DNA of 64,000 bases from VXMO01 sp965205915 (GCA_965205915.1 OZ242191.1:248001-312000); one strand, 5' to 3'. Positions 35,828-45,865 are shown, counted from the first letter of the stretch. The notes: generated from the letters alone by a model not told the origin. Numbers and translations are program-made.

Positions 35828-38557
35828 TTGGCGGGTTCGACTAACTCTCACATTGCCCCACTCGCGGGACCTCTGTTGGCCTTTGCCATTCTCGCCGGCT
35901 TTACTGTGACCCTAAACATCGTGGGCGTATTCGCGTGGCTCGTCGCGTACGTCATCATGTTGGCCATGGGACGCTTCGTTCTGTCACTCGAAGGCAGGGC
36001 GTGGACGGCAATTCAGCCCGATATGAGCCGGAGAAGATTCAGCCCCGTGCGCCTGCTTCGAACCTTGCGGGCAAATCCGGGGGCGGCAGGCGTATTCCTG
36101 CACGGTTTGGCGATGGCCACGCTGGCATTCGCCGCATTCGTGACTATTGGCGGCATCCTTGATGCGATGGCGGATGCGGGCGCATACGCTGACAGCGAAG
36201 GCAGATCCCCCTACTCCGCCGTGTTTGGATCCCTCGGATGGTGGTCTCTCGTTGTTCTGGCCATTTTCGCCGCGGTCAGGGCGGCAAACTATATGCGTCC
36301 ACAGATCGAAGGCTATTTGCCGTTCCCCGGTTATCGTCTCCTTCTATTTGCAGTGGCCTTTGTGCTATTTGCAGATAACGGCCTGCTTGCGGTGTTGCTG
36401 GATGCTCCGACTTCACCACTGCTGCTAATCGTTGGACTCATCGTTGTCTCCGGGTACATCGCTCAAACCCTGCGCCCTGCGGCAGCATCGGCCACATCAG
36501 CACGGCGACGGTGGCCCGCGCGTTTCATCCTGGCAGTGACAACGGGCTATCCGCCGGTGAGCGCGCTGATGGGCGTGGCGCTTTTGTCCGCCCTCGCTGC
36601 CAGCCCCGACCCGATTCAGTACGCAAGGTATTTGGAAACGGCGGAGTCGTATTTCGGTGTCCTCGATTCTCTCGCCGCATGGTCTCTGTTGCTGCTATTT
36701 CCTATCCTCCTGATACGCCTCGCAGCGACGAAATGGCCTGCCATCGGCAATGTATTGCCCTCGCCCGTCGCGTTTGTATCGGCGCTCGCTGTCACCATCA
36801 TCCTATTCGCAGAACATGGCATCCTCGCAGTCACATATGAGTACCCAACGTCCGGCCTGATGTCTGCCTTTACAGCGGCCATTGCCCTGCTCTACCTGGC
36901 ATGGGTACTCCGCCGGGTGCTTAGGCTGGATGTCGAATGGCGATTCAAGGGCGCGTTGGATGCCGTGTTGGCCCCCGCCGCCTCGGCGTTGATCGCGCTC
37001 GGATCGACTCTACCGCTCCTTGCGCTGCTCAACGACTTGCCCGTGGTCAACGCCCTCATGCTGGATTACGTGGAGACGGAGCGAATCGGCAGCCTTTATC
37101 AGCCTTACTTTGCAGGCGTGCATGAGATGCGGAATCTCATCGCAGTCCTGTTCTTCGTCGTCATGTTTGCGCTGACGCTGCCCCAAACGGCGTGGAATCT
37201 GCCGCAGTGGCAGGCGCGCCCATTGGCCTTATCCGTTGGATTCGCCATTGCCGGTTGCCTTGCGTGGCTGCTTGGACTCGGAATGGCAGATCTTGGATAT
37301 GGCTATGCTCTCGCGGGCTCGGTTGCGGGGGCGGGCCTCTTCTCCATTGCGGTAACCCAGATGGGCCTCCAATTCACGGAGGATTCGAACTCCGTGCCGG
37401 CCGATGCTATTCGATGGATGGCCGTGTCCAAGACGCGTTCGTTCATGCCGGGCGCGGCCATTGCCGTCTACGTCCTGCTCCTGCGTCCCATCTTCTATGA
37501 CACCCTTGCCTTCGCTGCCATTTACGAGTGGCTTGCAGTGCTGCTAGTGGTCACCGGCGCGGTCCTGCGCATGCGCACCCGTCTGCAAACGGAGATCAGC
37601 GTCGTTGAAATTGGCTCATCACCATCGACCGACTGGAGCAGGCATGAACAGGTGCTGGAGACACGGCCCGATCCCCGCGCCGACACGGTTTCCGCCGTGC
37701 GGCAGGCGTGGGTCGACTACGGCGAGCCGAGCGGCGTCTGGACATACATGATGGGCTTGCTGTGCAGGGAGGGCGCGTCGCCTGACGCGATTCGGGACGT
37801 TATGTCTCCGCTCCGTGACAGCTCGCTCCGCGGAAACCGGTCACGCCGCAGTGTCGCGCTTGACGAGTCTTTCCAAACCGCGCACGAAGTCATGGACGGC
37901 AAGAATGACGGCCACGCGGTTTACACGGGTAGCTTGCCCGAACTGAATAACCTGGCCGGGGCGTTCATCGAAACGGGTGACGACGCCGACGCCCTCGCCG
38001 CCGCCGTTGTCGCCGCCTACACCGTGCGCGGCGCGAATGTGGGCCGCGCCGTTAACCTGTGCTTCCACTTGGTCCACGACGATGTTGGACAGGATGGAAG
38101 GGGTAACGTGTTGACTCGTGGTCGGAAACGCCGCCAACAACGAGAACGGCGCGAACGCCTGATGCAAGCAGTCCTTGAGCACCTGGCCGGGGAGCGGGAT
38201 GTCTTGTCGTTGCCCGTTGCAGTACCGGCGTCGGCTCTTGGGATTTACCGCACACAGGCAGCCGCGCTCAACGCGGTGGGCCTTGTTGCGGCAATAGCGG
38301 CTGGACAGGCGGTTGAGATTCTCTCGGAGTCCGACGCAGCGCTATTCGTGATGACACCACAGGGCAATCAGGGATATGTTTCCCGTCAGGCGCTCCAAAG
38401 GCAACCCATCCTGCCGAGAGATGAGGCAGCGATTCAGGCGGAACTGGCGGCGCGGCAGAATGCGCTCCAGGACGAAATACCTGATGATTCGAACGATGAA
38501 ATAGCCGGGGACGAGCAGGATCAAACCGAGCGCGAAGGGACAGAGATAACCACATGA
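35828..38557 (+). CDS. Large multi-pass membrane protein of the transglutaminase/MoxR operon
   Basis: TTG start at 35828, four bases after the preceding stop, with GGAGAG just before. The 909-residue protein has about 14 hydrophobic spans in residues 10-590, and a soluble C-terminal part with a helical region and an SH3-like ending (QAVEILSESDAALFVMTPQG). No family was recognised. Its stop overlaps the MoxR start by four bases (ATGA). It probably forms a membrane assembly with the transglutaminase protein; a role as scaffold or transporter is open. Confidence 0.7.
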   Translation: MAGSTNSHIAPLAGPLLAFAILAGFTVTLNIVGVFAWLVAYVIMLAMGRFVLSLEGRAWTAIQPDMSRRRFSPVRLLRTLRANPGAAGVFLHGLAMATLAFAAFVTIGGILDAMADAGAYADSEGRSPYSAVFGSLGWWSLVVLAIFAAVRAANYMRPQIEGYLPFPGYRLLLFAVAFVLFADNGLLAVLLDAPTSPLLLIVGLIVVSGYIAQTLRPAAASATSARRRWPARFILAVTTGYPPVSALMGVALLSALAASPDPIQYARYLETAESYFGVLDSLAAWSLLLLFPILLIRLAATKWPAIGNVLPSPVAFVSALAVTIILFAEHGILAVTYEYPTSGLMSAFTAAIALLYLAWVLRRVLRLDVEWRFKGALDAVLAPAASALIALGSTLPLLALLNDLPVVNALMLDYVETERIGSLYQPYFAGVHEMRNLIAVLFFVVMFALTLPQTAWNLPQWQARPLALSVGFAIAGCLAWLLGLGMADLGYGYALAGSVAGAGLFSIAVTQMGLQFTEDSNSVPADAIRWMAVSKTRSFMPGAAIAVYVLLLRPIFYDTLAFAAIYEWLAVLLVVTGAVLRMRTRLQTEISVVEIGSSPSTDWSRHEQVLETRPDPRADTVSAVRQAWVDYGEPSGVWTYMMGLLCREGASPDAIRDVMSPLRDSSLRGNRSRRSVALDESFQTAHEVMDGKNDGHAVYTGSLPELNNLAGAFIETGDDADALAAAVVAAYTVRGANVGRAVNLCFHLVHDDVGQDGRGNVLTRGRKRRQQRERRERLMQAVLEHLAGERDVLSLPVAVPASALGIYRTQAAALNAVGLVAAIAAGQAVEILSESDAALFVMTPQGNQGYVSRQALQRQPILPRDEAAIQAELAARQNALQDEIPDDSNDEIAGDEQDQTEREGTEITT

Positions 38558-39540
38558 ATGAGCACGAACTCGAGCGGGTGCGACAAACATGCGACCACAT
38601 CATCGACCGCGTTGGCGAGGCATTCGTCGGTAACAGGCTGCTTCTTCGCAAGCTGCTGGCCGCCGCTCTCGCCAACGGCCACGTTCTTTTTGAGGACTAC
38701 CCCGGGCTCGGTAAGACGCTGCTGGCCAAGGTCTTCTCGCGCGCCATCGGCAGCGACACGAAGCGCGTTCAGTTCACCCCGGATCTGTTGCCGTCTGACA
38801 TTCTCGGCGTCAACGTCTGGCGTCAGAACGAGGGGATTTTCCAACTGATCCGCGGCCCGGTTTTCACCAATATCCTGCTGGCGGACGAGATCAATCGCGC
38901 TCCCCCAAAGACACAGGCAGCCCTCTTGGAAGCAATGGAGGAGCGGCAGGTCACTATTGACGGCGACACGATGAGTCTCGGCAGCCCGTTCATCGTCATC
39001 GCCACGCAGAACCCCATCGAGCAGGAGGGCACGTACCCCTTGCCGGAGGCGCAGCTGGATCGCTTTCTCTTCAAGCTCGGCACCGGCTACCCTGCCAACC
39101 AGGCGCTGGAGAGCGATATCCTCAACCGTCGCATCGCGTGGCAGAAGGACGACCCAACCGAGGATGTGAAGCCCGCAATCAGCGTGGAGGGCTTCCTTGA
39201 GCTACAGCATCTCGTCGAAACGGCGGTCTACATCGACACGGTCATCGTCGACTACATCACGCAGCTTGTCAGGCTGACGCGAGAGCACCCGCGTGTCGCC
39301 GTTGGCGTCAGCCCGCGGGGCTCCCTTGCCCTGCTGCGGGTATCGCGCAGCATCGCGCTCATCCACGGTCGGGATTTTGTCGTGCCGGATGACGTGAAGA
39401 TGGTTGTGGCGGATGTTCTGGCCCACCGCATCATCCTCAACATTGAGGACACGCTGGAGGGCGTGCGCCCGGAATCCATCATCGACGAGGTTCTTGAGCA
39501 GGTGCCAGTGCCAACGGAGCTGGGAGAGCGTCCGGCGTAG
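38554..39540 (+). CDS. MoxR-family AAA+ ATPase
   Basis: The 328-residue protein has Walker A DYPGLGKTLLAK (about 49-60), Walker B LLADEINRAPPKTQAALLEA, and ATQNPIEQEGTYPLPEAQLD with the sensor and arginine-finger region of MoxR proteins, then the lid domain with SPRGSLALLRVSRS. MoxR ATPases act as chaperones that activate or assemble partner complexes and are typically encoded with DUF58 and transglutaminase proteins, as here. Length is normal for the family. Confidence 0.95.
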   Translation: MNEHELERVRQTCDHIIDRVGEAFVGNRLLLRKLLAAALANGHVLFEDYPGLGKTLLAKVFSRAIGSDTKRVQFTPDLLPSDILGVNVWRQNEGIFQLIRGPVFTNILLADEINRAPPKTQAALLEAMEERQVTIDGDTMSLGSPFIVIATQNPIEQEGTYPLPEAQLDRFLFKLGTGYPANQALESDILNRRIAWQKDDPTEDVKPAISVEGFLELQHLVETAVYIDTVIVDYITQLVRLTREHPRVAVGVSPRGSLALLRVSRSIALIHGRDFVVPDDVKMVVADVLAHRIILNIEDTLEGVRPESIIDEVLEQVPVPTELGERPA

Positions 39541-39542
39541 CC

Positions 39543-40880
39543 ATGATCACCCCCGCTCTGCTGAGTTGGACCTGGCTTAGCCTGCTGTTGCTAATTACCG
39601 GATTGTTCCTCGGAAATGTAATCCTGCTAGTCGGCGCAGTATTTCTCTTTGTGGCCGTCCTGACAGCCGGAGCGTTGCGCGCGCCCGACGATGTTGTCAT
39701 TGAACGCGGCCTGCCACGCGTCATCTGTTGGGTCGGCGATACTCTCGTCGTTGAACGCCGGTTGACGGTACGAAGTGGGCTGGGGCCGGTCCGTGTCGTT
39801 GACCCCCTCCCGCCGGAGGCAGCCGTCGTCGACGGCAACAATTTTCGGATCGTGTGGAAGTGGCCTGGCGAGACGATGGCGGACCTCTCCTACAAGATCG
39901 CCTTTGCAAAACGCGGCGAGTACGTCATACCGGAGACGGTGTGGGAATCTCAGGCGCCGCTGGGCGCGGGACGCGGCCAGACGGGCCGTGCGGGCCCGGA
40001 GCTCAGCCTGCTAGTCGCGCCGCGAACATCTGACATCTCGCGGTTGAACTCAGTTCGCGCACTGACTCGCAACACACTGCTACAGGATGACATCGCACGA
40101 ATACGGACGTCAGGCGAGGAGTTCCGCGAACTCCGTCCATATCAGCCCGGCGATCCGATCAAGAGCATCAACTGGAAAGCCACGGCGCGCGCCGGCGGGG
40201 CGTACGCTGTGCCCCTGGTCAATGAGCTGGAGCCGGAAGGCCGCAAGGCCGTTTGGATCTTTTTGGACGTGGCCGACTACATGGACGTCGGCACCCCTGT
40301 CTCCAGCCCCATGGAGAATACCATTGAGGCGGCCGGCACGTTGGCGCAATACTACGTCTCGCAGGGCTCCACGCTCGGCGCGTACGCCTACAACACACAG
40401 GGCGGCGGGGAGTTGCTCTCGCCGGACTCCGGCCAAAAGCAGTTCCGCCGGCTCACGCAGATGTTCGCCGGCCTCACACCCGGTCCCCCCGAGCAGGACC
40501 TTCTTCGCTCCGTCGAGTGGTGCAAGTCCTTCCTGTTCAGGCTGCGTCCTCAGGTGTTCATCATCACCAGGCTTGACGCCCACTACCCCCGGCCCGGCGA
40601 GGATGCCGAGCAGCTTGACCGGTTCACGACCGCGGTCACGCGACTTACCGCCCTCCGGGCCCGTTCACGACGCGGAGGGCGCGTCAGGGTGATCCACGTG
40701 AATCCGCCCTCCCAACTACAGGGCGGCGGTTTCGTCGACGAGCAGGCGGACATGTCCCGATGGGAGACCCGCGCCACGATGATGGCGTTGCAGCAGGCCG
40801 GGGCGGCTGTCATGGACTGGGATCCCTCCGGCGAGCGATTTATCACAACACTCATGCGGCACATGGACAGATACCAATGA
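39543..40880 (+). CDS. DUF58-domain protein
   Basis: The 445-residue protein starts two bases after the MoxR stop. Two hydrophobic spans lie at about 10-45, followed by an extracellular-type beta domain, then the DUF58 signature RTSGEEFRELRPYQPGDPIK and INWKATAR near 200, and a von Willebrand A-like fold (VWIFLDVADYMDVG). DUF58 proteins are the usual partners of MoxR. The stop overlaps the next start (ATGA). Confidence 0.9.
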   Translation: MITPALLSWTWLSLLLLITGLFLGNVILLVGAVFLFVAVLTAGALRAPDDVVIERGLPRVICWVGDTLVVERRLTVRSGLGPVRVVDPLPPEAAVVDGNNFRIVWKWPGETMADLSYKIAFAKRGEYVIPETVWESQAPLGAGRGQTGRAGPELSLLVAPRTSDISRLNSVRALTRNTLLQDDIARIRTSGEEFRELRPYQPGDPIKSINWKATARAGGAYAVPLVNELEPEGRKAVWIFLDVADYMDVGTPVSSPMENTIEAAGTLAQYYVSQGSTLGAYAYNTQGGGELLSPDSGQKQFRRLTQMFAGLTPGPPEQDLLRSVEWCKSFLFRLRPQVFIITRLDAHYPRPGEDAEQLDRFTTAVTRLTALRARSRRGGRVRVIHVNPPSQLQGGGFVDEQADMSRWETRATMMALQQAGAAVMDWDPSGERFITTLMRHMDRYQ

Positions 40881-41653
40881 GCATCTTCCCTTCTTCCCTG
40901 ACCGGCCGATTACTCCTCGCGGAGGTCGTGCTCTTGACCACCATCACCGTGATTGCGCTGTGGGTGATGACCGAGTCTGTCAGGTACGCGGATCAGACGA
41001 GAACCATGTGGCCGTCATTTCTCCTCGAACATTCGCCGTCTCTTGTGTCAGTACGCGCGCTGTTGGTTGTGGTGGCCATTGCCGTGGTCTATTTCGGGCT
41101 AAAGCGCTCAGGGAGGAGGCCACTCGCGTTCTGGGCTTTCACCGCGCTCATCCTTGGCTCACAAGTACCGGACCTGTGGGCTCACAACCGCATTGACTGG
41201 CACCGCTTCTTTGACCGCGTCGCGTACTTCTCGGAGCCGCTGCCTCTCGCAACATCGGCGGCCATTTTCCTCCTGACACTCGCCGGCCTTGTCGCCATGC
41301 ACCGCATCATTCAACTGCGCGAGTTGGGCGGCCATATGAAGATGCGCGGTGTGGACGGCGCGGAGAGAGACGCTGTCATCAGGAACGAGGTGATCAGCAT
41401 TGGCGCAACTATCGTCGTTTCCCTTGCGCTTGCGTCCGTGATGGTCATGGTTGCCGCGCTGGTTGGGCGCTCGGAGACCATTTCCGGCCTCGTGCCCTGG
41501 ACAGTGGCCACCGTGGGAGTTGTCGCGACGCTGTTGCTGGCGGGTTTCCTGCTTTTCCTCTATCGAGGACTCAGCGGCGGCGTGGCCGCACCCTTGTTAG
41601 AGGAGCCGGATGTCGGAGGTTTCCCCAACGAGGATACTCAGCCAGGTCAATGA
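40877..41653 (+). CDS. Membrane protein, last gene of the MoxR operon
   Basis: The ATG at 40877 overlaps the DUF58 stop, so the 258-residue form is chosen over longer frames within the DUF58 gene. It has six hydrophobic spans (for example LLLAEVVLLTTITVIALWVM at 12-31 and SLALASVMVMVAALVG near 180) and a short acidic C-terminus. No family recognised. Tight coupling suggests it belongs to the same membrane complex. Confidence 0.75.
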   Translation: MSIFPSSLTGRLLLAEVVLLTTITVIALWVMTESVRYADQTRTMWPSFLLEHSPSLVSVRALLVVVAIAVVYFGLKRSGRRPLAFWAFTALILGSQVPDLWAHNRIDWHRFFDRVAYFSEPLPLATSAAIFLLTLAGLVAMHRIIQLRELGGHMKMRGVDGAERDAVIRNEVISIGATIVVSLALASVMVMVAALVGRSETISGLVPWTVATVGVVATLLLAGFLLFLYRGLSGGVAAPLLEEPDVGGFPNEDTQPGQ

Positions 41654-41758
41654 GTTGAGTCTCGCGCAGCCCGTAAATCGTTCGCGGAATGGCCAAATTG
41701 GTGGCGCGCATGTATTGTGGACGGAAAGTCACCTCGCGCTCGTAGATAGGAGCACGAT

Positions 41759-42274
41759 ATGGAAGCACAAGCATCTTTGTCCGGCTCACAGCAGGGCGGC
41801 CTTGTTGGCGAGGGCCGGTTGAAGGTATTTTCCTACACAATCGATATTCAATCGAGCAGCGCGCCCGAATTCGTGGATGTCACTGATTGGGTGGAGAATA
41901 TCATTGAAGAAACCGCTGTCGTTTTTGGCACGGCCGTTGTGTACTCCACGCACACGACGACATCCGTGTGCATCAATGAAATGGAACCCCTCCTGCTTGA
42001 GGACGTCGGGCATATCCTGGAGCACTTTGCCCCACGAGAGGGCGGATACCTCCACAACGACTTCGAAATTCGCACCGTCAACATGAACGAAAATGAGTCT
42101 CCCAACGGCCACGCCCACTGCCAACAGATCGTGTTGGGCACCAGTGAGACTATCCCGATTCTGGACAATCGCCTCCAGTTGGGCATGTACCAGAGAATAT
42201 TCTTCATTGAGTTGGATCGCCCGCGACCCCGTCAACTGATGGTGCAGGTCATGGGGGTTCAGGGAGAGAAGTAA
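41759..42274 (+). CDS. YjbQ family protein (UPF0047)
   Basis: The 171-residue protein has the YjbQ signature: TAVVYSTHTTTSVCINEMEP, LLEDVGHILEHFAP, then NGHAHCQQIVLGTSETIPI and IFFIELDRPRPRQ. The conserved His and Glu residues of the family are present. Members can show a weak thiamine-phosphate synthase-like activity; the physiological role is unclear. The N-terminus is about 30 residues longer than in typical members. Its stop overlaps the hpnC start by one base (TAATG). Confidence 0.9.
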   Translation: MEAQASLSGSQQGGLVGEGRLKVFSYTIDIQSSSAPEFVDVTDWVENIIEETAVVFGTAVVYSTHTTTSVCINEMEPLLLEDVGHILEHFAPREGGYLHNDFEIRTVNMNENESPNGHAHCQQIVLGTSETIPILDNRLQLGMYQRIFFIELDRPRPRQLMVQVMGVQGEK

Positions 42275-43158
42275 TGCGGACGCGTGAGGCGGTTGAAATC
42301 CCGGCCGCTCTGGAGTCCGCCTACCGCGAGTGCATAGACATCGCGCGGTCTCACTACGAGAACTTTTCTGTGGCGTCACGCCTGATGCCGTCGGATATCC
42401 TGCCGCACATCGCCGCCATCTATGCCTATTGCCGCGGGGTTGATGACCTTGGCGACGAGGCCGAGGGAGACCGCCTTGCTTTGCTGGATGATTGGGCCGG
42501 GCAGCTTGAGACATGCTATACAGGAACGCCGACGGAGCCGCGCCTCCTTGCGCTCCAACACACAATCGCCGCTTTCGATATCGAACGGCAGCCGTTCCTT
42601 GACCTCATTGAGGCGAACCGGATGGATCAGGTCACACGGCGCTATGAGACATTTGAGGACGTGCTGGAGTATTGCCGTCATTCCGCCAACCCCGTCGGCC
42701 ACCTTTACCTGACACTCATCGGCCACAACGATTACGGGCGCCGCGCCCTCTCCGATGCCACATGCACTGCCCTCCAACTCGCCAATTTCTGGCAGGATGT
42801 GCGGCGTGACTATGCGATGGGGCGCGTCTACATCCCGCAGGAAGACATGCGTCAATTCGGCTACACGGAGGAAGAGTTGTCTCAGGGTGAATGCACGCCG
42901 GCGTTTCGTGAGTTGCTGGCGTTCCAGGTCGAGCGAACGCGGCGGCTCTTTGATGAGGGTTTCGCGCTTGTTGAGACTCTTGAGGGCATTTCAAGGCTGC
43001 ATGTGACGCTGTTCACGCTCGGCGGACGGCGGGTGCTGGATGCCATCAAGAGGCAGGACTACGACGTGCTCACAAAGAGGCCGACGGTCACGAAGGCGCG
43101 CAAGACGTGGCTGTTCGCCAAGACATGGCTACGGCTCAAGCTGTCGCGGCAGATTTAA
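42274..43158 (+). CDS. hpnC: Squalene synthase component HpnC
   Basis: The 294-residue trans-prenyltransferase-fold protein has the first Asp-rich motif in YAYCRGVDDLGDEAEGD and the second in NFWQDVRRDYAMGRVYIPQE. In bacteria HpnD makes presqualene diphosphate from two farnesyl diphosphates, HpnC converts it to hydroxysqualene, and HpnE reduces this to squalene. The order hpnC-hpnD-hpnE with 4-base or overlapping joints supports the assignment. Paralogous to the next gene. Confidence 0.93.
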   Translation: MRTREAVEIPAALESAYRECIDIARSHYENFSVASRLMPSDILPHIAAIYAYCRGVDDLGDEAEGDRLALLDDWAGQLETCYTGTPTEPRLLALQHTIAAFDIERQPFLDLIEANRMDQVTRRYETFEDVLEYCRHSANPVGHLYLTLIGHNDYGRRALSDATCTALQLANFWQDVRRDYAMGRVYIPQEDMRQFGYTEEELSQGECTPAFRELLAFQVERTRRLFDEGFALVETLEGISRLHVTLFTLGGRRVLDAIKRQDYDVLTKRPTVTKARKTWLFAKTWLRLKLSRQI

Positions 43159-43162
43159 AGCT

Positions 43163-44053
43163 ATGGCAACAACGTTGACGACTCCCACTGAGGCATACGA
43201 ATACTGCCGCCACATCACGCGGGAAGCGGCGGGCAATTTCTACTACGCCTTTGTCACCCTGCCCCGCCGTCGCCGCCGCGCCATGTACGCCGCTTACGCA
43301 TATTGCCGCCTCTGTGATGACCTCTCAGATGACGATCTGCCTCCCGATCAAAAGACCGACCAGATCAGGGCGATAGACGACAGGCTGATGAGCGCCCGTG
43401 ACGGCAACCCGGACAGCCCCGTGTTCGAGGCCCTTGCCCACGCCGCCGCAGAGTTCGGGATACCGTATGAAGACCTGACAGAAGTGGCGCGTGGGGTGGA
43501 GATGGACCTCACCATTTCGCGTTATGAGACCTTTGAGGATCTGGCCACGTACTGCTATCGCGTCGCATCGGTCGTCGGTCTGATTTGCATCAAGATCTGC
43601 GGGTACAGCGACGAGCGCGCCCGGGAATACGCCATCGACCTCGGCCTCGCCATGCAGCTGACAAACATCCTGCGGGACATCCGTGAGGACGCCGAGCGTG
43701 GCCGCATCTACATTCCACAGGAGGATCTGCGGCGATTCAATTACTCTGAAGAGGATCTGATGGCCGGAACGATCAATGACGAGTTTCGCAGCCTGATGGA
43801 GTTCGAGGTAGATCGGGCGCGTGAGTATTTTGAGCGCGGCAAGCGGCTGCTCAAGCTGCTGCCGGTCCGAACTCGCGCCTTTCCCGCTGTTCTCGGCGGC
43901 CTCTACGGGCACGTTCTCGATAGAATCGAAGCGAGGAACTACAACGTCTTTGAAGGTCGGGTTGGCCTGTCAACCCGCGAGAAAGTCGGGTTGGCGGTAC
44001 GACTGTGGATTCAGAGTTACGTCCCGATGGAGCGCGTGTCCACTGCGTGGTAA
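43163..44053 (+). CDS. hpnD: Presqualene diphosphate synthase HpnD
   Basis: The ATG at 43163 lies 4 bases after hpnC. The 296-residue protein has GNFYYAFVTLPRRRRRAMYA, YAYCRLCDDLSDDD as first Asp-rich motif and LTNILRDIREDAERGRIYIP as second, matching phytoene/squalene synthases of the HpnD type. It condenses two farnesyl diphosphates to presqualene diphosphate. Its end overlaps the likely hpnE start by 49 bases. Confidence 0.93.
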   Translation: MATTLTTPTEAYEYCRHITREAAGNFYYAFVTLPRRRRRAMYAAYAYCRLCDDLSDDDLPPDQKTDQIRAIDDRLMSARDGNPDSPVFEALAHAAAEFGIPYEDLTEVARGVEMDLTISRYETFEDLATYCYRVASVVGLICIKICGYSDERAREYAIDLGLAMQLTNILRDIREDAERGRIYIPQEDLRRFNYSEEDLMAGTINDEFRSLMEFEVDRAREYFERGKRLLKLLPVRTRAFPAVLGGLYGHVLDRIEARNYNVFEGRVGLSTREKVGLAVRLWIQSYVPMERVSTAW

Positions 44054-45396
44054 TCGGCGGGGGGCTGGCGGGCCTATCTGCCGCCTGCGCCCTCGCCGAC
44101 CGCGGCATCACCGTCACCCTGATTGAGCGCCGAAATTACCTGGGCGGCCGGGCTTTTTCGTTCACCGATCCCGAGACGGGCATGGAGTTGGACAACGGCC
44201 AGCATGTCTTCCTGCGCTGCTGCACGGAATACATCGGCTTTCTCAAGAAGATCGGCGCGTTCGACCAAACGACGCTGCAATCGCGGCTTCAAGTGACAGT
44301 GGCGGACAAGGCCGGCAACCGGGGCGTCCTTGCGTCAACACGATTCCTCCCTGCCCCGCTCGATCTGCTGCCCTCTCTCCTCCGTTACCGGCACCTTGCG
44401 CTGATGGACAGGCTGCGGGTTATCCGAGGCATGGTGAGCATCAGACGCACGAATCGGGAGCGCGAGCGCGAACGGCTGGAGGCGATGTCCTTTCGTGAAT
44501 GGCTTGTCTCGCACGGCCAGAATGACAGGACGATCGCGGCGCTGTGGGAGCTCATCACGCTGCCTATCCTCAATGACAGCATCGATTCGGTCAGCGCCTA
44601 CATGGGAATCATGGCCTTTCAGGACTCACTGCTCGCCGGCAAGGGCATGGCGGACGTGGGCTACTCCCGCGTGGGTCTTTCGACTCTCGTTACCGACGGC
44701 GCGCGTGACTACATCGAGAGCCGGGGCGGGCGACTGCTGGTGGGGCGGCGAGTGACTGATCTAGTCGTAGAAGAAGGCCGGGTCACGGGCGTCAAGGTTG
44801 GCGGGGAAACCATCCACACGGATGCCGTTATCTCTGCCACCCCATGGGACGGACTGGAGCGTCTGCTGAACACTGAAAACGGCGAGAGTCCAGTCCCGAA
44901 TGTCAGCCCGCCGCAACTGGAATGGGCGCCTATTGTGGGTCTCCACATCGGCTATGACCGCCCGGTGATGGAGGAGCCGTTCCTGACCGTCGTGGACAGC
45001 CCTATCCAGTGGGTGTTCAACCGGTCACAGATGCAGGATTCCGCGGACGCCGGCGCCCGACTGCTCGTATCGATAAGCGCGGCGTGGCATGAGGCGGGCA
45101 TGTCATCGGACGAATTGCGTCACTTGGCCGACGCTGAACTCCGACACGTCCTACCAAAAACTGCCGACACTTCGATGACATATTTTCGGGTCGTCAAGCA
45201 ACCACAGGCGACGTTTAGATGCCTACCGGGCGTCCAGGCTCAGAGGCCGCCACAGACAAGCACAGTCCCCGGCCTGTTCCTGGCGGGGGATTGGACGCAG
45301 ACCGGCTGGCCAGCAACGATGGAGTCGGCAGTCAGGAGCGGAGCCATGGCGGCGGCGGCCGTTGCAGATATTCCCTCTCCCCCGGGAGAGGGTTAG
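44005..45396 (+). CDS. hpnE: FAD-dependent squalene synthase component HpnE
   Basis: The GTG at 44005 gives 463 residues, with the dinucleotide-binding motif CVVIGGGLAGLSAACALADR at about 14-33 and the following ERRNYLGGRAFSF. The C-terminal FAD motif is GLFLAGDWTQTGWPATMESA. HpnE reduces hydroxysqualene to squalene. A later GTG just before VVIGGG is a possible start. The last residues (DIPSPPGEG) and the TAG are encoded by a palindromic repeat that has entered the 3' end. No squalene-hopene cyclase is in this window, so the product's fate is unknown. Confidence 0.93.
   Translation: MDSELRPDGARVHCVVIGGGLAGLSAACALADRGITVTLIERRNYLGGRAFSFTDPETGMELDNGQHVFLRCCTEYIGFLKKIGAFDQTTLQSRLQVTVADKAGNRGVLASTRFLPAPLDLLPSLLRYRHLALMDRLRVIRGMVSIRRTNRERERERLEAMSFREWLVSHGQNDRTIAALWELITLPILNDSIDSVSAYMGIMAFQDSLLAGKGMADVGYSRVGLSTLVTDGARDYIESRGGRLLVGRRVTDLVVEEGRVTGVKVGGETIHTDAVISATPWDGLERLLNTENGESPVPNVSPPQLEWAPIVGLHIGYDRPVMEEPFLTVVDSPIQWVFNRSQMQDSADAGARLLVSISAAWHEAGMSSDELRHLADAELRHVLPKTADTSMTYFRVVKQPQATFRCLPGVQAQRPPQTSTVPGLFLAGDWTQTGWPATMESAVRSGAMAAAAVADIPSPPGEG
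45373..45392. repeat. Palindromic repeat (CCCTCTCCC/GGGAGAGGG) at the end of hpnE
   Basis: CCCTCTCCC at 45373-45381 pairs perfectly with GGGAGAGGG at 45384-45392 across two bases, followed by TTAGGGCG. Repeats of this form are common as interspersed palindromes in GC-rich bacterial genomes. Here it supplies the last codons of hpnE; the hairpin could also slow decay or end the transcript, though no U-run follows. Confidence 0.75.
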
Positions 45397-45406
45397 GGCG
45401 TTTCCC

Positions 45407-45865
45407 CTACCAGCTCCTGGACTCCTCCGAGTAGACGTGATCCGGCATCTGATAGCTGATTTCGATCTCCTCCAGGTCTGCGGTCGCGAGGAGTCCGGCG
45501 AACTGCGAAAAATTGTTCTTCCTGCCAACCCTGGGGATCCAGCGTCCCAGAGCCTCTGCAAACGTAACTCCGTCCGAAACCATGGCAAGACACCAAAAAC
45601 ACGACTCTTTGGGAAGGCGAGTTCATCTGCGAGTTTCGGGCCAATCAGTGCCCGTGACACATGAAAGACGTGATCGGCGAGCGCCTGGCGTTCCTGTGGC
45701 TTGTCAATGCCAGCGACAAGTGGCGCGGAATTGATCAACGAATGTGCCATCGCGACTGATTCTTCACCTGGGGGCGGCTCGCACATGTTGCCGATTTCAA
45801 AGAGTTCGAGGTCGTCCTGCTCCGCCTTAAACAGGATGGCTTCGGGGATTCCCATTATGTGTCCG
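45407..45865 (-). pseudogene. C-terminal half of an MpaB-like (DUF2236) oxygenase, frameshifted
   Basis: The minus strand reads YAGHIMGIPEAILFKAEQDD, NMCEPPPGEESVAMAHSLIN and SAPLVAGI, closely parallel to the intact gene at 46142-47305 (YTGYLMGIPETILF, SICEPPPTTEAIIM). A one-base shift near 45545 moves the end into another phase, where LLATADLEEIEISYQMPDHV and a stop at 45407 follow. The N-terminal half is missing and the break falls where an MMPL fragment begins on the other strand. Confidence 0.8.
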
